From positions 72,842 through 136,841 of the forward strand of contig DAIMDW010000016.1 of the NCBI GenBank assembly GCA_036725605.1: a stretch of 64,000 nucleotides of DNA, written 5' to 3'. Position 1 is the first letter of the stretch, and each line of letters begins with the position of its first letter. Under the pieces are notes generated by a model. The model was not told the DNA's origin. It was given only the letters and a program-made list of their open reading frames with translations, and did not search any database. The position numbers and the translations under genes are program-made. This DNA comes from CALBTQ01 sp036725605 (GTDB taxonomy: Bacteria; Lernaellota; Lernaellaia; Lernaellales; Lernaellaceae). Shown one piece after another: positions 46,371 to 54,459 of this stretch.

Positions 46371-47916
46371 GCGCGATGCTCCTTTCTTCGTTGGGCGCGG
46401 GGGCGTCGTCGAGTTCGCTCACCAGGGAGCGGAATCCGTCGGTGCGCATAATGACCTCCATGTCGTCAGCGTTCACGATCACGCGCTCGATCAGCAGGCT
46501 AACGATCCGCGCCTGCTCGGCGGGGAAGAGTTCATCCCACACCGTGTCCAGGTTCGCCAGCGCATCGGCGACGCGCTGCTCGGTCAGTGGCTCGGCTTCC
46601 AGTGCCGCGACCATGCCGTCGATTTCTACGATCCGTTTTTCCACCTCGCGCTTGCGCTGCGGATCGGTTTCGGTTGACAGGCTTCCGGCCAAGTCGAACC
46701 GTTCCTGTTTCAGGCGGCCGATCTCATCGGTCTCCTTTTGCTGGGCGGTGCGGAAGGTCTCGGCGATCAATTCGGGCGACCGGAAGACCGCGCGCAGTTG
46801 CGCCATGACCGCGCCCTCGATCTCGCCTGCCGCGATGGTCTTCACCGGGCAGGAGTTGTAGCCATTCTTCGAAGCGGCGATGCAGAGGTAGTAGCGATAT
46901 GTCTTTCCCTTTTTCTTCGTGAAGGTCGGCCCCATCGCCCCGCCGCAGTGCCCGCACTTGATGACGCCTTTGAGCAGTGCGGGCGTCCGGGTGCGGGTTT
47001 TATTGCCGCGCACACGGCAGTTTTCTTCGAGGATCGCTTGGACCTGGTCGAACAAGGCGCGTGGCACGATGGCTTCTTGCTCGCCGGGATAGTGCTGGTC
47101 GTGGTGAATGATCTCGCCGATGTAGAGACGGTTGTTGAACATGCGATATAGGTGCATTTTGTTCCAGACGACTCCCGCGTGGGTCGTCCCCTTTTTTGTG
47201 ACCCATTCTTTTGTCCGCTTACCATGTTGGTTCAGTTCCTGGGCCAGCAGTGTGGCCGAGCCGATCTGGACGAACCGTTTGAAGATGTGGCGCACAAGCT
47301 TTGCCTCAGTCGGGTTGACCACCAGCTTCTTTGCCAAGCGGTCCACATCGTAACCGAGGACCGGCATGCCACCCATGTACTTGCCCTTGCGCTTCGAGGC
47401 GGCAACCTTGTCGCGGATGCGTTCGCCGATGATTTCGCGTTCGAATTGCGCAAATGAAAGTAGGATGTTGAGCGTGAGACGCCCCATTGATGTCGTCGTA
47501 TTGAACTGCTGCGTGACCGAAACGAAGGTCACGCCCTGGCGTTCGAAAATCTCAATAATTTTCGTGAAGTCGAGCAGCGAGCGGCTCAGTCGGTCGAGCT
47601 TGTACACGATCACACAATCGACTTGGCGGTCCTCGATGTCCTGGAGCAATCGCTGCAAAGCTGGACGATCAAGGGTGCCGCCGGAAAATCCGCCGTCGTC
47701 GTATCGGTTGGGAAGCGCCTCCCATCCCTCGTGGCGCTGACTGGCGATATACGATTCAGCCGCCTCGCGCTGTGCGTCGAGCGAATTGAATTCCTGGTCG
47801 AGACCTTCCTCGGTAGATTTTCTTGTGTAGATTGCACAACGCACCTTGGGCGTAACGCCGTTGGGCGTTTTTCCGTTGCCATCACCGTTGATTTTCTTAC
47901 CGTTCCCGTTCTTCAT
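46363..47916 (-). CDS. Large serine recombinase (site-specific integrase)
   Basis: The 517-residue protein has a Lys/Asn/Gly-rich N-terminal extension, then the resolvase catalytic domain with nucleophile Ser34 in YTRKSTEEG, SLDAQREAAESYI, DRLSRSLLDF and SFAQFEREIIGERIRDK. A recombinase domain follows (GGMPVLGYDV onward), then a zinc ribbon (IKCGHCGGAMGP...YYLCIAAS...NSCPVK) and a C-terminal coiled coil. Such enzymes integrate or excise phages and conjugative elements between short attP/attB sites without RecA. It is in an operon with an HTH protein, a DUF2924 protein and a 58-residue protein. All are leftward, toward ssrA. Confidence 0.95.
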   Translation of the reverse strand: MKNGNGKKINGDGNGKTPNGVTPKVRCAIYTRKSTEEGLDQEFNSLDAQREAAESYIASQRHEGWEALPNRYDDGGFSGGTLDRPALQRLLQDIEDRQVDCVIVYKLDRLSRSLLDFTKIIEIFERQGVTFVSVTQQFNTTTSMGRLTLNILLSFAQFEREIIGERIRDKVAASKRKGKYMGGMPVLGYDVDRLAKKLVVNPTEAKLVRHIFKRFVQIGSATLLAQELNQHGKRTKEWVTKKGTTHAGVVWNKMHLYRMFNNRLYIGEIIHHDQHYPGEQEAIVPRALFDQVQAILEENCRVRGNKTRTRTPALLKGVIKCGHCGGAMGPTFTKKKGKTYRYYLCIAASKNGYNSCPVKTIAAGEIEGAVMAQLRAVFRSPELIAETFRTAQQKETDEIGRLKQERFDLAGSLSTETDPQRKREVEKRIVEIDGMVAALEAEPLTEQRVADALANLDTVWDELFPAEQARIVSLLIERVIVNADDMEVIMRTDGFRSLVSELDDAPAPNEERSIAHG

Positions 47917-48383
47917 TTACTTCCTTTCCCATTCCCTTCCTGCCGCAATCCCCAAAAAGCCGGGCCGTTCCAGTGCGTGCCGGTGATGACCTTTGTAATC
48001 GCAGTCAGCGAACGGTAGGTCTTACCCTGGAACTCGAAACCATCGCGGACCACGGTGACCTCGTAACGGCCGCCATTCCATTCGCGTATGAGTCGAGTGC
48101 CGATTACCGGCATGCCCTTTTTTCGGGGAGCGGGCCGGTCGATTGCCGTTAGTTCGGAATTGCCGCTTTCCCGCTCGATTTCCTGCATCCGGGCTTTGGC
48201 GCTCTCGGATAAACCGCCGTATGCCAGTTCCTGAATGCGGTGGGCGAGTCGCTTGATCAGAAAAGCTTTATTGTAGGCGGGCGGCTCCGATCCGAACAAT
48301 GCGCGCCAGCGCTCCTGTAGTTCGCCGAACGACAATCGCGGCAGCTGCGCGATCTGTTTTAGGATGGTGTTTTGCTGGCTCAA
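47913..48383 (-). CDS. DUF2924 protein
   Basis: The 156-residue protein matches DUF2924: an N-terminal helical half (LPRLSFGELQERWRALFGSE, PPAYNKAFLIKRLAHRIQEL AYGG split by a Gly turn) and a C-terminal half with GTRLIREWNGGRYEVTVVRD and FEFQGKTYRSLTAITKVITG, then THWNGPAFWGL. The family is almost always found next to serine recombinases of prophages and probably binds DNA. The start is TTG, overlapping the TGA of the upstream small gene (ATTGA). The stop overlaps the recombinase start by 4 bp. Confidence 0.85.
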   Translation of the reverse strand: MSQQNTILKQIAQLPRLSFGELQERWRALFGSEPPAYNKAFLIKRLAHRIQELAYGGLSESAKARMQEIERESGNSELTAIDRPAPRKKGMPVIGTRLIREWNGGRYEVTVVRDGFEFQGKTYRSLTAITKVITGTHWNGPAFWGLRQEGNGKGSK

Positions 48384-48556
48384 TGCCTCTCTCCTTCGTG
48401 CTCAGGTTCGACAGGATAGAGGCTCTCTCCGAACGAAACCTCAAGGCCAATCTCTGTTTTTCCGTTCTTTTTCAGTATGTTACGCACATCGCGCAGGCGC
48501 TTGCGCACGATGGCTGTTGCCAGAATTCCAGCAATTTCCTTCAACGCATGACTCAT
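48380..48556 (-). CDS. 58-residue protein at the head of the recombinase operon
   Basis: The sequence MSHALKEIAGILATAIVRKR, then LRDVRNILKKNGKTEIGLEV, ends ...EPEHEGERH. The stop TGA overlaps the TTG start of the DUF2924 gene, so the chain of four genes is translationally coupled. It is short and helical with a basic centre. Small frames at this position are common in recombinase operons of this type, as far as I recall. Function unknown. Confidence 0.6.
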   Translation of the reverse strand: MSHALKEIAGILATAIVRKRLRDVRNILKKNGKTEIGLEVSFGESLYPVEPEHEGERH

Positions 48557-48635
48557 TGGCGCACCCCTTTTTCAATTCCATAAAGAAAAGGGGGGTGCTT
48601 TTTTCGGCCAGGGGACATGGCCCCACATTTTTCAA

Positions 48636-48665
48636 TTGACTCCTAACAGCCGTTAGGAATAAAAT
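48636..48665 (+). promoter_or_regulatory. Promoter with palindromic operator for the LexA-like gene
   Basis: TTGACT (48636-48641) and TAAAAT (48660-48665) are 18 bp apart. Nearly all of the spacer is a perfect palindrome, TCCTAAC-AGCC-GTTAGGA (48641-48658). A repressor bound here would block polymerase, so the gene is probably autoregulated. The divergent recombinase operon starts 80 bp away and may share the control. Confidence 0.75.
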
Positions 48666-48716
48666 CCGCCCATTATGCTCGTGCGGCAGAACGCCGTCTG
48701 GAGAAACGGAGAGTTG

Positions 48717-49361
48717 ATGAAGGATTCCGGCAAGGGCAAAACACCGAAACTCACACTGCGCCAGGCCGAGACTCTGGAGTGGATTCGGAGCTTCGTTCGT
48801 TTGCACGGCAAGCCGCCGACCATGCGTGAAATCGGCGCTCAGTTCGGGATCGCCAGTTCCAGCGTGTTCGACCTGGTGAAAGCCCTCGAGCGCAAGGGTC
48901 AGCTGCGACGAGGCGAAGGCGCATCGCGGACGGTTGAGCTTGTCGGAAGGGCGAATCAAAACAAACCGGATGTCGGTTTAGAGGTTCCGATTGTCGGCCG
49001 CATCGCAGCGGGTCGTCCGATCTGGGCCGTGGAGAACATCGAGGGGACGGTCACCGTCGATGCGGCTCTTTCGCGGCGTTACAACCGGCTGTTTGCTTTG
49101 AACGTAACGGGCGACAGCATGGAGGGTGCGGGCATCCTTGATGGCGATCTGGTGATCGTCGCGCAGCAGGAGTGGGCCGATTCAGGTGATATCGTCGTGG
49201 CGCTTATCGGCGACTCGGCGACGGTGAAGCGGTTGGAACTGGGTCGCAAGGGGGCGATCCGGCTCGTTGCCGCGAATCCGAAATACGATGACATCGTGAT
49301 CCGCGATCCGGATTTTCGAATTCAGGGAAAGGTGATCGGAGTACAGCGGCACATTGGGTAA
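48717..49361 (+). CDS. LexA-like SOS/prophage repressor
   Basis: The 214-residue protein has an N-terminal winged HTH with the LexA signature LTLRQAETLEWIRSFVRLHG and KPPTMREIGAQFGIASSSVF. The C-terminal S24 peptidase domain has the self-cleavage Ala98-Gly99 in RIAAGRP, catalytic Ser134 in TGDSMEGAGI and Lys171 in ATVKRLE. DNA damage with RecA would trigger autocleavage. The ATG at 48717 is preferred over 48675 because GGAGAG lies five bases upstream and the earlier start falls just behind the -10 box. Position beside the integrase and a perfect operator suggests it governs the element rather than host SOS, but host LexA cannot be excluded. Confidence 0.9.
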   Translation: MKDSGKGKTPKLTLRQAETLEWIRSFVRLHGKPPTMREIGAQFGIASSSVFDLVKALERKGQLRRGEGASRTVELVGRANQNKPDVGLEVPIVGRIAAGRPIWAVENIEGTVTVDAALSRRYNRLFALNVTGDSMEGAGILDGDLVIVAQQEWADSGDIVVALIGDSATVKRLELGRKGAIRLVAANPKYDDIVIRDPDFRIQGKVIGVQRHIG

Positions 49362-49416
49362 CCGCGAGATCATCATGCCCTTGGGTTAATGGCATTGTTT
49401 GTCTTGGGGGAAGAAA

Positions 49417-50595
49417 ATGGCAAAGCGAGACGTTAAGAAGTTTGCAAACAAAAAGTTTCTCAAAACCGTGGACATGGAGTTACTGCGCCAGTTTTTCGAG
49501 CGGTTCCAGGATGATATCGATCTCGACCTGGACGCACTCACGCCGGATAGCGTCTATGAGTTTCTAACCGAAAAGCTCGGGGAGGACTGCCCGCCGGAAA
49601 TGCTCGAGGACCTGCATAAGATCAGCGATATGAGCACGGATCTCGGCATGGACCTTCTGCAGCAGCGCGCCCTGTTGTCCGATCCGCCGGTGACTCTGGT
49701 TCCGATGGCGGAAACGGAAGACGGCGAAGGGGGCATGCACATCAACCCGCGATACCTGTCGTTACGAACCTACCTTGAGCATCGGGGACTGTTCGATGAG
49801 GCGCACAGGTGGTTGTCCTTCATCCACTCATCGAGTCCGGAGGAGTTCCTGGGCATCGAAGAGGATGTGGAGGTCGATCTGGACGATCCGACGCGGATTC
49901 GATTCGAGGAAGCGGCAGCCGATTATTTCAACGCGCGGTACAAGGGCAATTACTGCAAGCTTTCCTTTTTCGAGGACCATGACGGCATCAACATCCTCAT
50001 CACGCACGGCAAGTATCCGGTCACGACCATCATCATCGACCACGATGAGGAAAAGCCCTTCACATTCCGAGAGGTCCGTCAGGACGCCCTGGGATTCAAT
50101 CCGCAAGATGGTCGCTTGAAGGTGTATGCACCGGTTCAGGAAGAGCGCGCCAAGCTCGCGGAGCTTTTCGCCGACATCATCTTGAAACGGACGGATTTCT
50201 TCGCGCACGCGGACTGCCAGAATCTCTACACGCTCAATCCGTTGAACGACGATGACTTCAAGCTTGATGGCAGGTGGGATTCCGAGTTCAGAAACGCCTA
50301 TGTGAACGAAGTGCAGATCAGCGACGGCAAGCGCGGGGGATCCGCGCTCACGGCTCGTGGACCGAAGGCGTTGGAGCGCTTGAACAGCATGAACGGCGAC
50401 GGAGACACGAACGGTTGGGGCTTCGTGTATGCCAAGATCAGGTTCGAGTTTCTCATCAGGCAAAAAAAGCGCACGAAGATGGTCAAGATCAAGCCGCCGA
50501 GCATTTGCACCTTCAAGCGGGAAACTCTCGAAGAAAAAATCATGGAGCACCTGAGACGAAATGGCTTCTGCCAACCACGAAAGCCTATGGCGTAA
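49417..50595 (+). CDS. Unrecognised 392-residue protein, first gene of a two-gene unit
   Basis: It starts MAKRDVKKFANKKFLKTVDM at an ATG with GGGGGA upstream. It is acidic, soluble and mostly alpha/beta. An N-terminal helical part (FFERFQDDIDLDLDALTPDS) is followed by YLEHRGLFDEAHRWLSFIHS and a central beta-rich segment (CKLSFFEDHDGINILITHGK, then PVTTIIIDHDE). The C-terminal third is basic (KIRFEFLIRQKKRTKMVKIK, PPSICTFKRETLEEKIMEHL), suggesting nucleic-acid contact. No family is recognised. It overlaps the next gene by 35 bp in another frame, so the two products are likely functional partners. It lies just downstream of the LexA-like gene. Confidence 0.75.
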   Translation: MAKRDVKKFANKKFLKTVDMELLRQFFERFQDDIDLDLDALTPDSVYEFLTEKLGEDCPPEMLEDLHKISDMSTDLGMDLLQQRALLSDPPVTLVPMAETEDGEGGMHINPRYLSLRTYLEHRGLFDEAHRWLSFIHSSSPEEFLGIEEDVEVDLDDPTRIRFEEAAADYFNARYKGNYCKLSFFEDHDGINILITHGKYPVTTIIIDHDEEKPFTFREVRQDALGFNPQDGRLKVYAPVQEERAKLAELFADIILKRTDFFAHADCQNLYTLNPLNDDDFKLDGRWDSEFRNAYVNEVQISDGKRGGSALTARGPKALERLNSMNGDGDTNGWGFVYAKIRFEFLIRQKKRTKMVKIKPPSICTFKRETLEEKIMEHLRRNGFCQPRKPMA

Positions 50596-51595
50596 ACTCA
50601 TCGAGGCGACAATCGACGTCGGTGATGCGCGCATTTCCAAAGCGGAATTGAACGCATTCGGGCAACGCGCTCTTGACGCTATGCTCCAAGACCGCCTTTT
50701 GTTTGAGGAAGCCATTTCCGACGAACTCGGCATTTGCGGCTGCAGCAATGACGAATGCGTCGCTGTTCTGGAGTGCATTGACGGCAAGTATTGGTCAGTC
50801 TGCCCCAGCGGACAGCGGCGCGCCATTCCGTTGTCGGAAGACGACGTCACCTTCTACCGTCTCAATACAAAGGAACTTCTAAAGCGCCTGCGAGCGGCCA
50901 ACGAACTGACCGGCGAGGATATTTCCATCATCGCCAAAGAAAACATCTATCTCCTCGGGAAAACAGAGGCGGGCATCGATCCGTTGTCCGTACTTTATTG
51001 CCGAAGATTGAGTCGTCGAAATGCAACCGATGTTTTTCATCAGGCGCGCGGGGCCATTACAGGAGATAAAATCCTTTTGGCTACGGCGAACGGATTCAAC
51101 CTCGGTCTGACGGAATCCCGCCAGGCGGAAGCTTTGAACATCTTCCCTTTCCGGCTTTGCGACTACCAAAAATCGCCCGACTCTCCGAGGCTGGATTGGT
51201 CGGCCATCGTTTCGAAGGTCTTGCAGCTGCGAAAAGACGAAACGCGGGCGATGCTCTTCGTGGACAGCACTTGTCACTATGCCCGGTTCAAGAACCAAGT
51301 GCTCGACATTAGCTCAAGGCCGTTCGTGGTGCTTGTCGCCCTGGCGAAAACCGCAAAAAGAAGTTTCGGCGAAGGGTATGTGCTGACCGAAGACATTCAA
51401 CTGCAACTTACGGGACGCAGTGCGGAGACAATTCAAGGCACCCGCCTGGCCGATAATGTTCGAGAGATTAGAAATGTCCTCCAGAAGATGGCCGCAGAAA
51501 ATCTTCTCACCGATGCCGATGTAAATCTCATCGAAAATAAAAAAGGCGTCGGCTATCGACTCACCATTCCGCACGAACAAATCCTCGTGATCTGA
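50561..51595 (+). CDS. Unrecognised 344-residue protein with winged-helix-like C terminus
   Basis: The N-terminal 240 residues show no known domain; they include two Cys pairs (GICGCSNDEC) and a segment KYWSVCPSGQRRAIPLSEDD. The last 90 residues read like an OmpR/PhoB-type effector domain: FVVLVALAKTAKRSFGEGYV, VREIRNVLQKMAAENLLT and ENKKGVGYRLTIP, where the final GVGYRL hairpin is a hallmark. A role as transcription regulator acting with the upstream partner is inferred. It overlaps the upstream gene by 35 bp and is followed by a terminator. Confidence 0.75.
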   Translation: MASANHESLWRKLIEATIDVGDARISKAELNAFGQRALDAMLQDRLLFEEAISDELGICGCSNDECVAVLECIDGKYWSVCPSGQRRAIPLSEDDVTFYRLNTKELLKRLRAANELTGEDISIIAKENIYLLGKTEAGIDPLSVLYCRRLSRRNATDVFHQARGAITGDKILLATANGFNLGLTESRQAEALNIFPFRLCDYQKSPDSPRLDWSAIVSKVLQLRKDETRAMLFVDSTCHYARFKNQVLDISSRPFVVLVALAKTAKRSFGEGYVLTEDIQLQLTGRSAETIQGTRLADNVREIRNVLQKMAAENLLTDADVNLIENKKGVGYRLTIPHEQILVI

Positions 51596-51630
51596 TTCCG
51601 TTCCGCTATCCAGTTTTTTAATGGGAATTC

Positions 51631-51653
51631 GCCGCCTTTTTTGGCGGCTTTTT
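51631..51653 (+). terminator. Terminator after the two-gene unit
   Basis: GCCGCC (51631-51636) and GGCGGC (51643-51648) enclose six T and are followed by TTTTTC. It isolates the regulatory genes from the downstream operon. Confidence 0.85.
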
Positions 51654-51876
51654 CATTTTTTAACTGTTTATTTCCCTTCTAATTCAACACGTTAGCTTTC
51701 CCATGAAATTCCCATCGTAAATCCACGCTCATCCCAAAAAGGGGGTTTCCGTACCGGATAAATGAATTGGGCACACCGAACCGTGGAGGTGCCCAATCGA
51801 ACGGATCGTCTTTGAGTTTCGGGAATGGCTGGAACGGGAAACGACATCAAAAACATTTCAAAACCGCTTCGCGGCG

Positions 51877-52557
51877 ATGCGCGTTCGCTGTCCATCTTTG
51901 CACGCGTTTCCGGATGCCTGGTCGATGCGGGATGTGCTGAGGCGCGACTCCCCCTGGCCGCAATCGGCTCGCGACGCGATCATCGCCGAACTGCTGGTCT
52001 TCGACCCTTCGTGCAACGCCGCAGTCGATCAAGTACTGCTGGTCCTCTGTCTGCCGATCATCGAAGCGGTTTTTGTCAGAAAGCGCAATTACGATCCAGA
52101 TCGTGATGATCTCTGGCAAACCCTGATCCAGGTCTTTTTCACTGTTATCCGCCGACTGGACATATCGCAACGCCCATCCTCCATCCCTCAAAAAATCTTT
52201 AACGATCTTCAACACGACCTGTACGCCCGCTACGAGTCGGCCTGGGACTGGAACCGGCGGATGGTCGTTTACGACGATTTCGCCAAGGACAAGGCGAACC
52301 TGCGCCTCGTCCCCTCGCCTGAAGACGAACTCCAGCGCGCCTCCATCCAGAAAGATGCACTCGCCAGGCTTCGGCAATGGCGCGACGAGGGACGCATCGA
52401 CGAATTCGATTTTCTTCTGCTCACCGCGACAGAGGTTTATGGCCGCGAAATCAAGGAGTTCGCCGCTGAACAAAACCGCGATTACGAGGCGGTGAAGAAA
52501 CGCCGCCAGCGTCTTCTCAAGAAAATTTCAACTTTTGGGGGCGCCAATGTCCCCTGA
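51877..52557 (+). CDS. Sigma-factor-like protein (region 4-like C terminus)
   Basis: The protein has 226 residues from this ATG. The C-terminal part reads like sigma region 4: EVYGREIKEFAAEQNRDYEA and VKKRRQRLLKKI, a helix-turn-helix with a basic recognition helix. The middle (NYDPDRDDLWQTLIQVFFTV, WDWNRRMVVYDDFAKDKANL) recalls phage-encoded sigma-like factors. The ATG has no ribosome site. The frame stays open upstream to 51766 and encodes a plausible helix (ERIVFEFREWLERETTSKTF). GGAGGT at 51785-51790 is spaced correctly for an in-frame ATC at 51796. The true start is therefore uncertain. Confidence 0.65.
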   Translation: MRVRCPSLHAFPDAWSMRDVLRRDSPWPQSARDAIIAELLVFDPSCNAAVDQVLLVLCLPIIEAVFVRKRNYDPDRDDLWQTLIQVFFTVIRRLDISQRPSSIPQKIFNDLQHDLYARYESAWDWNRRMVVYDDFAKDKANLRLVPSPEDELQRASIQKDALARLRQWRDEGRIDEFDFLLLTATEVYGREIKEFAAEQNRDYEAVKKRRQRLLKKISTFGGANVP

Positions 52558-52686
52558 CCGGAAAACCACCCCCCTTTTTCTTTTTGGGACCGACGAGGCG
52601 GAAAAAAACACGCCGTGTCCCCCGACCCGAAATCGGAAGCCCTTTTACCTTTTGAAACCCGGCGAGGCCGGAAAGGAGTTGCAACC

Positions 52687-52953
52687 ATGAAAACCTGTGC
52701 TCGGTGGAAGCCGTTGCTCAATGACGCGTTTGCGGAATTGGGTCTGCTCATCGGCGGCGTCGCCGCCACTTACGGCCTGGACGATGCGGTCGTCGAGGCG
52801 CTGATGCGCAACGTCGAGCGTCTCTGGAAACAGACGATGGAACGGTTCGAGCGCGAGGGCGCGGACGTCGCGTTTCCGGCAACCGACACCGCCACGGAGC
52901 CGCATCCGGCAGTCTCCAGATTCCTTCAAACCCTCCAATCCAAAGCGAGATAG
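52687..52953 (+). CDS. Small helical protein, first gene of the replication operon
   Basis: The 88-residue protein (MKTCARWKPLLNDAFAELGL start) has AAGGAG upstream of the ATG at 52687; the frame also opens at 52615, but without a ribosome site. It is helical throughout (LDDAVVEALMRNVERLWKQT, MERFEREGADVAF). There is no known domain. The next gene begins four bases after its stop. Confidence 0.65.
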   Translation: MKTCARWKPLLNDAFAELGLLIGGVAATYGLDDAVVEALMRNVERLWKQTMERFEREGADVAFPATDTATEPHPAVSRFLQTLQSKAR

Positions 52954-52957
52954 CGAA

Positions 52958-53383
52958 ATGAACGCCAATGAAATTACGAAGCGCATCTCGGATCACTTTC
53001 GTCCCAACGCCATCAAAGGGGATCTCAAGCCCAGTCGAGCCTACGAGATCGTCGAGAGCGAACCGGCGCGACTCAAAATCCGCACCCGTACCCGCGACGG
53101 CAAGGTGATCCAGTCCCTGTTCGCAACCCTCATGACCTGCAAAAGCCAGCGGCACGGAGAATTCCGTCGCGTCGATCTGGCCTGGGGAATGGAGCGCAAA
53201 GGAAAGGACCGTGAGGTCGAATCTCCTGACGAGAAGCCGGGACGGGACGACGAATTCGAATTGGATGCCATGCCTTATGTCGAGCCCGCTTCTGATGACT
53301 CCTTTGTGCCTGTCGACAAGTTCATGGCGCACGGCTTCGGCGGCCATTCCTCATGCCGCATCCGCAGGAGGAAGGCGTCATGA
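52958..53383 (+). CDS. Hypothetical protein in the replication operon
   Basis: The 141-residue protein has an N-terminal alpha/beta domain (ITKRISDHFRPNAIKGDLKP, YEIVESEPARLKIRTRTRDG, then KVIQSLFATLMTCKSQRHGE). An acidic, probably unstructured stretch follows (DEKPGRDDEFELDAMPYVEP), then a basic tail. It overlaps the nuclease gene by four bases (ATGA). An accessory DNA-binding role is only a guess from context. Confidence 0.7.
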   Translation: MNANEITKRISDHFRPNAIKGDLKPSRAYEIVESEPARLKIRTRTRDGKVIQSLFATLMTCKSQRHGEFRRVDLAWGMERKGKDREVESPDEKPGRDDEFELDAMPYVEPASDDSFVPVDKFMAHGFGGHSSCRIRRRKAS

Positions 53384-54459
53384 GCAAAGCCCGCCAGACC
53401 GTATCCATCAGCGAAATCAACAGCCGCCTGTCCTGCCAGGTGAAACACGACTTCCGTTTCAACCGTCGTCTCGTGCCCGCCGAAGAGCGGGAGGTGCTGA
53501 CCCTCGGCAAGGCCGTCCATATCGGCCTGGAGGGCTGGTATCTCACCCACAACCTCGATCACGCGCTGCAAGCGATGCGCGAGTACCTGGAGCGCAGCGC
53601 CTTCCATGACGACCTGATTCCTCTGGCCTCGGGAATGCTCAAAGGTTACGTGGAGCACTGGCGCGGCCAGGACGACTTCGAAGTTCTGCATGTCGAGTTG
53701 CCCTTCCGGGTTCCGCTCATCACCCCCAGCGGCATGGCCTCAAGGATTTTCGACCTGGTCGGCCGCGTCGACATGGTGGTGCTGAAGCCGGATGGCTCGC
53801 TCTGGATCGTCGAGCACAAAACAGTCGGCGTCAAAGACTCGCAGTACTTCCGGCGGCTAGAAACCGACTTCCAAATTCGTGCCTATGTCTGGGCGGTATC
53901 GCGTTTCCTCGGCATCGATGTGCACGGGGTCATTTACAACGTCCTGCGGACGAAGCTGCCCGTCGAACCGGACATCCTGAAAAACGGATCGATCTCGAAG
54001 CGCGCCAACATCGACACGACGCTCGCGGTCTTCGAAGCCGCTCTCGCCCGCACTGGAACCGACCCCGCCGACTACGCCGAAATCATCGAACGCCTGCGCA
54101 ACGAGGGCAACACGTTCTTTATGCGCCGGGAAATGGAAATCCCGCCCGAGGACCTGAGCCGCTGGGCGCTTGAGATGTACCACATCACGCGGGACCTCCG
54201 GCGCTCGAAGATCGTCTACCGCAATCCCACCGCCTGCTCACTGCACGGCGGTTGCGAATACCGCGACCTTTGTTCGGGGCTGCTGCCCGCCGACGAGGTC
54301 TCCACGCGGTACCGCACCCTTGTCTCCAAGCATCCGGAACTGAGTGACGTGGATTTGGAATCGCTCCGACCGGCGAAAGCCGCGCCGAAGGGTGAATCCG
54401 TCGACCACGCCTTCATCGCCAACCTTGTTTCCAACCAATCCAACGGAGGTGACCAATGA
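53380..54459 (+). CDS. PD-(D/E)XK nuclease of the Cas4/AddB-like Fe-S type
   Basis: The 359-residue protein has one Cys near the N terminus (Cys19, SRLSCQVKHD) and three near the C terminus (Cys286, 292, 298 in ACSLHGGCEYRDLC). This is the split 4Fe-4S arrangement of Cas4 and AddB. Between them is the RecB-type nuclease core: GKAVHIGLEGW, VGRVDMVVL with Asp131, and WIVEHKTVG with Glu145 and Lys147. The expected activity is single- or double-strand DNA end resection. GGAGGAAGG precedes the ATG at 53380, and both ends overlap neighbours by four bases. In phages such nucleases pair with annealing proteins for recombination. Confidence 0.88.
   Translation: MSKARQTVSISEINSRLSCQVKHDFRFNRRLVPAEEREVLTLGKAVHIGLEGWYLTHNLDHALQAMREYLERSAFHDDLIPLASGMLKGYVEHWRGQDDFEVLHVELPFRVPLITPSGMASRIFDLVGRVDMVVLKPDGSLWIVEHKTVGVKDSQYFRRLETDFQIRAYVWAVSRFLGIDVHGVIYNVLRTKLPVEPDILKNGSISKRANIDTTLAVFEAALARTGTDPADYAEIIERLRNEGNTFFMRREMEIPPEDLSRWALEMYHITRDLRRSKIVYRNPTACSLHGGCEYRDLCSGLLPADEVSTRYRTLVSKHPELSDVDLESLRPAKAAPKGESVDHAFIANLVSNQSNGGDQ

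Noticed and set aside
51825..52106. Frame beginning at ATG 51825, upstream of the sigma-like gene
   Set aside because: It overlaps the sigma-like frame, has only a weak ribosome site, and its product is Arg/Ser-rich without structure.
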